From Synergistaceae bacterium (lineage in GTDB: Bacteria > Synergistota > Synergistia > Synergistales > Aminobacteriaceae): 64,000 nt of DNA. Shown piece by piece: positions 59,871 through 64,000 of the stretch; within the stretch, counting starts at the first letter, position 1, and each line of letters begins with the position of its first letter. The DNA is taken from positions 19,317-83,316 of the forward strand of contig JAFSWZ010000035.1 in NCBI GenBank assembly GCA_017450125.1, read 5' to 3'. Both the position numbers and the translations under genes were made by a program. The notes beneath the pieces are model-generated. The model did no database searches and was not told where the DNA came from. It saw only the letters and a program-made list of their open reading frames with translations.

Positions 59871-60992
59871 TTAGTCAAGACCGACATACGCGCCGTCCTT
59901 GATGACCATTCCTTTGGGGTCCTTCGAGACTTCGCCGTTCGCCGCCCACTTGACGTTCTGGCCGGTTACGCCGTTGAAGGTCATCGTCGTGAACTGCTCG
60001 ATCATCTTTGCGCAGAGTGCCTCAGCGTCCATGTCAGGGGTTGCCTTCGCGAGGGAGAGTGCCTGGCAGTACGCGTAAACGCAGTCATAGCCGTCCGCCG
60101 CAAACTGGTTGGGGACTTCTCCGTGCCTCTTCTGGTACTCGGCTACGAACTTCACCGTCTTTTCGTCCTTCGCGTCTGCGTTGAACGGAGTAAGAAGCAT
60201 TACGCCCTCCGCAAGTGCCTTGTCGAAGCCTTCCATCGTGAGGATACCGTCCATTCCGTCGACACCGAACCACTTCGGCGCGTAACCCATTGCCTGAGCC
60301 TGCGCGAGAATCAGTGATGCGGGCTGGTAGTACATCGGCAGGAACACAAGCTCTGCGCCCTTCTCCTTAGCCTCCGTGAGCTGTACGGAGAAATCAGTAT
60401 CGTTTCCGTCCGCAAATGTCGTCTCGCTGACAACCTCGAGCCCGACTTCAGGTGCTTTCTCCACGAACGTATCACGGATGCCCTTCGAGTAAACGTCGTC
60501 GTTCTTCCAGATTACGGCTACCTTCTTGGCGAGGCCTTTTCCGGCGATGTACTGCGCTGATGCTGTGCCCTGATTCGGATCAACAAAGCACATCTGGAAC
60601 ACGTTATCTTTGCCCTCAGTTACTGCCGCGCTTGATGCTGACGGTGTGAGCGCGAAAATCCTGTCAGAGAAATTCTCTGCGGCTGTGGCTTCTGCCGGCT
60701 TCGAGGTTACCGAGCCCAGAGATACCTGCATTCCCCAGTCCTTCAGCGCGTTGTAGGCGTTGACTGCCTTCTCTGCGTCGTGGGTGTCGTCCTCGTAACG
60801 CAGCTCGAACTGTATATCTCCGCCCATTGCGTTGATCTCGTCAACAGCTATCTGTGCTCCGCGCATTGCTGCCATTCCGTAAATCGCCGCGCCTCCAGTA
60901 AGAGGTCCTGTGCCTCCGATCTTGAAGGCTGCTCCGAACGCACTTGCTGCCATTGCCAGAACAAGAACCGCGCAGACCAAAATCTTCTTCAT
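59871..60992 (-). CDS. Branched-chain amino-acid-type binding protein (LivJ/K)
   Basis: A 373-residue periplasmic protein with a signal peptide (ILVCAVLVLAMAASAFGA). The type 1 binding fold is shown by FKIGGTGPLTGGAAIYGMAA and VDEINAMGGDIQFEL, then ITPSASSAAVTEGKDNVFQM-like ALTPSASSAAVTEGK. Many such systems import amino acids other than Leu, Ile and Val, so the substrate is not certain. AAGGAGAG precedes the ATG. Confidence 0.92.
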   Translation of the reverse strand: MKKILVCAVLVLAMAASAFGAAFKIGGTGPLTGGAAIYGMAAMRGAQIAVDEINAMGGDIQFELRYEDDTHDAEKAVNAYNALKDWGMQVSLGSVTSKPAEATAAENFSDRIFALTPSASSAAVTEGKDNVFQMCFVDPNQGTASAQYIAGKGLAKKVAVIWKNDDVYSKGIRDTFVEKAPEVGLEVVSETTFADGNDTDFSVQLTEAKEKGAELVFLPMYYQPASLILAQAQAMGYAPKWFGVDGMDGILTMEGFDKALAEGVMLLTPFNADAKDEKTVKFVAEYQKRHGEVPNQFAADGYDCVYAYCQALSLAKATPDMDAEALCAKMIEQFTTMTFNGVTGQNVKWAANGEVSKDPKGMVIKDGAYVGLD

Positions 60993-61093
60993 CGTGTTAA
61001 TGTCTCTCCTTGTCGTGATAAATTTATGCTCTTCCCTGAAGATTCATCACGGCCATTCTTGAACCTTCAGAGGTTGAAGCCTCGAGCGTGTAC

Positions 61094-61122
61094 AAAAAAT
61101 GCGGCCTTCTTCTTCAGCCGCA
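61094..61122 (-). terminator. Terminator of the tRNA-Ser/tRNA-Arg transcript
   Basis: TGCGGC/GCCGCA stem with an 11-base loop and TTTTTT on the - strand. Confidence 0.8.
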
Positions 61123-61144
61123 AAGATTGTCTCCTAATGATTAA

Positions 61145-61221
61145 TGGCGCGCCAGGCAGGATTCGAACCCACGACCTAAGGCTCCGTAGGCCTTCGCTCT
61201 ATCCAGCTGAGCTACTGGCGC
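61145..61221 (-). tRNA. tRNA-Arg (ACG)
   Basis: 77 bases with encoded CCA (3' end 61145). Acceptor stem GCGCCAG/CTGGCGC, discriminator G, anticodon loop CTACGGA with anticodon ACG (read as inosine-CG). Confidence 0.95.
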
Positions 61222-61236
61222 AATTGCGTCTCTTAA

Positions 61237-61331
61237 TGGCGGTGGGTGTGAGATTCGAACTCACGATAGAGGTTTTAGCCCCTATACTCACTTAGCAGGC
61301 GAGCGCCTTCGACCTACTCGGCCAACCCACC
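61237..61331 (-). tRNA. tRNA-Ser (GCT)
   Basis: 95 bases with encoded CCA and a long variable arm (TATAGGGGCTAAAACCTCTA). Acceptor GGTGGGT/ACCCACC, anticodon loop CTGCTAA, anticodon GCT. Confidence 0.95.
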
Positions 61332-61391
61332 ATATCACGCAAATTGTTTCGTGGAAAACGGGGGATATATTACCCCGCCGTTAATTTCTTG

Positions 61392-62495
61392 TCAAGAATC
61401 GGACTTTCTCCTGTTGCAGTTTTTGCACAGCATCTGGCAGTTGTCCGCGACAGTGTGCCCTCCCTCGCTCCAAGGGATTATGTGGTCAGCTTCCATCTCG
61501 TTCAGCTCGAAGTGTCCTCCGCAGATGGGACAGATGCCTTCCTGTCTCTTGTAAACAATGCGCTTTATCTTTATGCCGAATTTCCGAATGTGAAGGTGTC
61601 TCTCTTCTCCGTCTATAAGGTACTCGTAAATTCCTGCGAGCCTCGTAACATCTTCGTCTTCTGTGAGCTCTGCTATTCTCTGCGCGAATCCTGCTGTGTC
61701 GTAATTTCTTGTGTGGTATTTGTTGTAGAACTTTCCCCATTCTATGCCCTTCATCTGGCGCGTCGTCTCGGGGAAGAGGAGCTTCACCCAGTTAATGACG
61801 GCCTGAAAGTACAGCCACATTTCGTTTGCGTTGTCGTCATGCTGGTGAAAGGACATGTATCTTTTCACTGCGTCTAGCCCCCTCATGCCGTCGCGTTCGG
61901 CTATCCACTTTATGACCGTCTCGAGGTAGTCCTGCCGTGATGGGTCTCCGCGCATGTATTCTTTGGCGAGCTTGTAGGCTTCGCAGTTACGGCGGCTGAA
62001 GCGGCGTTTTGCGTCGGTGAGCCATTTTCCTGTCAGTGCTGCGTTGAGCTGTTCCTGCTGGTTGAGCTGTTCTCCCTTCGTGTTGATGACCTCGAACCAT
62101 TCAAGAATTTCGTCGACCGAGCCCTCGCAGATGTAAATCATGAGGTTGTAGCCGAGAATCTTTTCTGCTTCGTCGGGAGTGAAGCTGTGGAAGTACAGCC
62201 CGTCGTATTCGGTTTTCCTGTCGAGGAAGCGGCAGATGCTCAAGGTTCGCTGCTGTCCGTCGAGGAGCTCGAACGTTCCGTCCTCAGAACGTATCCAGTA
62301 CATTACGTTGATGGGGCGGCCGTGCATTATGCTCCTGATGACTTCGTACTCCTGCTTGGGCTTGTAGACAAATTCGCGCTGGAAGGCCGGGCGGATGTCA
62401 AGAAGGCCGTGATAGCCGCGCACTCCTTCGCTGTCGGAGTTGACGTAGCCGTCGAAGAGTTCGCGTACTGTGATGTTATGAAGCTCTATGTTCAT
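61392..62495 (-). CDS. DUF262-HNH nuclease (GmrSD-like)
   Basis: A 367-residue protein. N-terminal DUF262 domain with DIRPAFQREFVYKPKQEYEV and the ParB-like DGQQRTLSI motif, which binds or hydrolyses a nucleotide. C-terminal HNH nuclease: CPICGGHFEL, EADHIIPWSEGG and CKNCNRRK bind zinc. Proteins of this build restrict phage DNA (type IV GmrSD family and relatives). Here it follows an adenine methylase and a toxin-antitoxin-like pair in one operon, so it may be the restriction part. It overlaps the gene upstream by 20 bases. Confidence 0.88.
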   Translation of the reverse strand: MNIELHNITVRELFDGYVNSDSEGVRGYHGLLDIRPAFQREFVYKPKQEYEVIRSIMHGRPINVMYWIRSEDGTFELLDGQQRTLSICRFLDRKTEYDGLYFHSFTPDEAEKILGYNLMIYICEGSVDEILEWFEVINTKGEQLNQQEQLNAALTGKWLTDAKRRFSRRNCEAYKLAKEYMRGDPSRQDYLETVIKWIAERDGMRGLDAVKRYMSFHQHDDNANEMWLYFQAVINWVKLLFPETTRQMKGIEWGKFYNKYHTRNYDTAGFAQRIAELTEDEDVTRLAGIYEYLIDGEERHLHIRKFGIKIKRIVYKRQEGICPICGGHFELNEMEADHIIPWSEGGHTVADNCQMLCKNCNRRKSDS

Positions 62496-62778
62496 CTTCC
62501 AGCATTCCGAAGCTCCGTTTGAGTTCCTCTGAAGTTATGAAGACGTGGCAGTCAGGGTCATGCTTGATTTCCTCAATCATCTCCAAGTCCCATTCGTCGG
62601 GTTCTTCTGAAGGAATAAGTGCCCATTCTGCAGCTTCCTTGAAGTTGCTGCTGATGAAGTCCCACAGCTTGGCGGCCTCCTCACCATCCATAACTTTTGC
62701 CGCTATTATGTTCCTCCTGTGAAGCTCGTCCATCTTGGGCTTTGGGTGGTAATGCAGCTCGTCATCATTTATGCTCAT
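62476..62778 (-). CDS. Probable partner/antitoxin of the RelE-like toxin
   Basis: A 100-residue acidic protein whose ATG overlaps the toxin stop. No DNA-binding domain is obvious, but acidic composition (IPSEEPDEWDLEMIEEIKHD) and gene coupling suit an antitoxin. It follows the toxin rather than preceding it, a less common order. It overlaps the DUF262-HNH start. The function is inferred from position. Confidence 0.55.
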   Translation of the reverse strand: MSINDDELHYHPKPKMDELHRRNIIAAKVMDGEEAAKLWDFISSNFKEAAEWALIPSEEPDEWDLEMIEEIKHDPDCHVFITSEELKRSFGMLEDEHRAS

Positions 62779-63029
62779 TAGTGTTTTCCTCCTTTGTAGG
62801 CATCCCCGCGCGTCTTGATGCGTGATATGAAGATTATATATCCGTTTTCATCAAACAGTACCCTGTAGCTTCCTACGCGAAGCCGCCAGCCTGTTCCGCC
62901 CTCCATGCGCTTGATGTCTCCTTTGCGTTCCGGGATGCCATTGATAGCAGTAATTATACGCTCTCTTGTGGCTTCGGTCTGCCTGTCAAGAAATTTCCGT
63001 GCCTGCTTTGAGTACTCTATTGTCTTCAT
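62778..63029 (-). CDS. RelE/ParE-family toxin
   Basis: An 83-residue protein. IEYSKQARKFLDRQ, GDIKRMEGGTGWRLRVGSYR and FISRIKTRGDAYK are the RelE/ParE pattern. Such toxins cut mRNA or poison gyrase. It overlaps the methylase stop (ATGA) and the partner gene by one base, so all are translated from one mRNA. Confidence 0.87.
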   Translation of the reverse strand: MKTIEYSKQARKFLDRQTEATRERIITAINGIPERKGDIKRMEGGTGWRLRVGSYRVLFDENGYIIFISRIKTRGDAYKGGKH

Positions 63030-64000
63030 GCCTGAGCCTCCTCCGCTCCGTGATGAATTATCGAGTAGAACGAACCGTTCTCGTCGTACTGTTTCTTCCG
63101 GATTAGGATTCTCATGTACGGATAAACTTTCTTTCCGTCTTTCGTGTAACGCAGATCCTTTCCGTCGTCTCCCTTCCTGAAGCCTACTATCTCGAACTGG
63201 TCGGGGTTGTACTTGTCGAGAAACGTTATCGGCACTCCCATAACGCCGTCATAGCCGTACGGGATGCGGTCCGTGCGGCTCACCTCGATTGCGTCGTAGT
63301 TGTCGTAGCGGGGGTAGGCTTCGGGCGTGTAGGGGTAGAGCAGCGTCAGGAACTCGTGCCGCTTCGTGATCGGAAGGTTCGTGTACCAGCAAGCCATTAT
63401 GTGCTTCAGCCTCCGCCCCTGTTCGTCGGTTTTCTCGTAGTTCTCGTAGCTCGGAACTTCCAGCCAGAAGTCGCTGTTCATGTTCCGATGCCCAAGCCAC
63501 ATCTTGCCCTGCTGAATCAGAGGGAAAATCTCCTTGTAGGTTACGGCGTTCTTGTTCCCGACGATGAGAAACTTCTTGTTGTACTGCATCATGAGCGCGA
63601 CGAACTCACGGAAGAGCGAGAAGGGCGGGTTCGTGATGACTATGTCCGCGTCCTTGAGGAGCTCCACGCACTCGGGACTGCGGAAGTCCCCGTCGCCGTC
63701 AAGGACTCTCACCGTGCAGCCAATCTGGTGCTCCAGCATGTAGCGCACGTCGAGAATGTCAGTGCGGCCGTCGCCGTTCCAGTCGCGGTAGTCGGTGATT
63801 GTCGCGCAGTAGGGTTTGCGCTTCGGGGCGGGAGTGTCCTCCTCGAACAGGCTGAGCTGTTGCTGGGCGATGGGGCTTCCCGCGTAACAGGTTGCCGTGA
63901 GCTTCCTGATGCCAAGATACGAGAACTGAAGCGCGAGATACCTGAAGAAGCTGCTCTCGAATGGGTCATCGCAGTTGCACAGAATCTTTGCGCCCCGAAA
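63026..64000 (-). CDS. EcoRI-type adenine-specific methyltransferase, 5' end outside window
   Basis: At least 325 residues. The frame is open to the last base (FRGAKILCNCDDPFE at the edge), so the start lies beyond the window. CDDPFESSFFRYL, ADIVITNPPFSLF (catalytic NPPF) and VGNKNAVTYKEIFPL are typical of the EcoRI methylase family, which makes N6-methyladenine. An unusual part between (YRDWNGDGRTDILDV) looks like a small acidic, metal-type insertion. It starts the operon with the RelE-like toxin, its partner and the DUF262-HNH nuclease. Confidence 0.9.
   Translation of the reverse strand, partial: FRGAKILCNCDDPFESSFFRYLALQFSYLGIRKLTATCYAGSPIAQQQLSLFEEDTPAPKRKPYCATITDYRDWNGDGRTDILDVRYMLEHQIGCTVRVLDGDGDFRSPECVELLKDADIVITNPPFSLFREFVALMMQYNKKFLIVGNKNAVTYKEIFPLIQQGKMWLGHRNMNSDFWLEVPSYENYEKTDEQGRRLKHIMACWYTNLPITKRHEFLTLLYPYTPEAYPRYDNYDAIEVSRTDRIPYGYDGVMGVPITFLDKYNPDQFEIVGFRKGDDGKDLRYTKDGKKVYPYMRILIRKKQYDENGSFYSIIHHGAEEAQA

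Noticed and set aside
1..64000. CRISPR arrays, insertion sequences and rRNA genes
   Set aside because: No regularly spaced direct repeats, transposase genes with terminal inverted repeats, or rRNA sequence were seen.

Overview
The window is about 57 percent GC by eye. It carries most of a temperate contractile-tailed prophage (from before base 1 to about 43,960, + strand for nearly all structural genes) followed by host chromosome (about 43,960 to 64,000, mostly - strand). The host is most likely a member of the Synergistota: one secreted protein ends in a Synerg-CTERM-like sorting tail, and a DUF3798-type binding protein serves an ABC transporter. This is inferred from family knowledge, not from a marker gene.

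Prophage layout. The left end holds a ParB-like/DNA methylase (cut by the window edge), a Nu1-like DNA-binding protein, a short tyrosine recombinase and the terminase subunits. A small moron-like cassette with its own promoter and terminator follows (5.27-6.10 kb). Next is a lambda-type head module: portal, ClpP-like protease, decoration protein and major capsid protein. The tail module is P2/Mu-like: minor tail proteins, sheath, tube, a tail chaperone with a P2-type T TTT TTG frameshift site, tape measure, X, D, V, PAAR tip, U, W/gp25, J and I. A broken radical SAM gene sits between V and PAAR. From 25.5 to 34.8 kb lie the distal fibre genes, including a 1,220-residue coiled-coil fibre with a CotH-kinase-like domain.

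The most striking system is a complete diversity-generating retroelement (DGR) at 33.5-37.0 kb. It has a variable fibre protein with a C-terminal variable repeat (VR), a hairpin and promoter just after it, an Avd-like accessory gene, a template repeat (TR) exactly 800 bp downstream of the VR, and a reverse transcriptase with YTDD and GNQISQ motifs. Over 90 bp, VR and TR differ at 13 positions, and all 13 are adenine in the TR. That is the signature of adenine-directed mutagenic retrohoming onto a receptor-binding protein.

After the DGR come lysis genes (M15 peptidase and holin) and an accessory region. There, duplicated promoters and a repeated leader precede two paralogous small proteins and an amidoligase / DpnD-like / gamma-glutamylcyclotransferase cassette. 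The prophage ends with a P4-type integrase beside a tRNA-Ala gene, the probable attachment site.

Host region. A DUF3798 / two-permease / fused-ATPase transporter operon comes first. It is followed by a TSCPD protein, a dihydrouridine synthase, type III pantothenate kinase and an HI0933-type flavoprotein. On the + strand are a TolC-like protein, a lytic transglycosylase and the Synerg-CTERM protein. A branched-chain amino-acid-type (Liv) ABC operon follows, then tRNA-Arg and tRNA-Ser. The window ends in a tightly coupled four-gene operon of an EcoRI-type adenine methyltransferase, a RelE-like toxin, its partner and a DUF262-HNH nuclease, which looks like a defence cassette.
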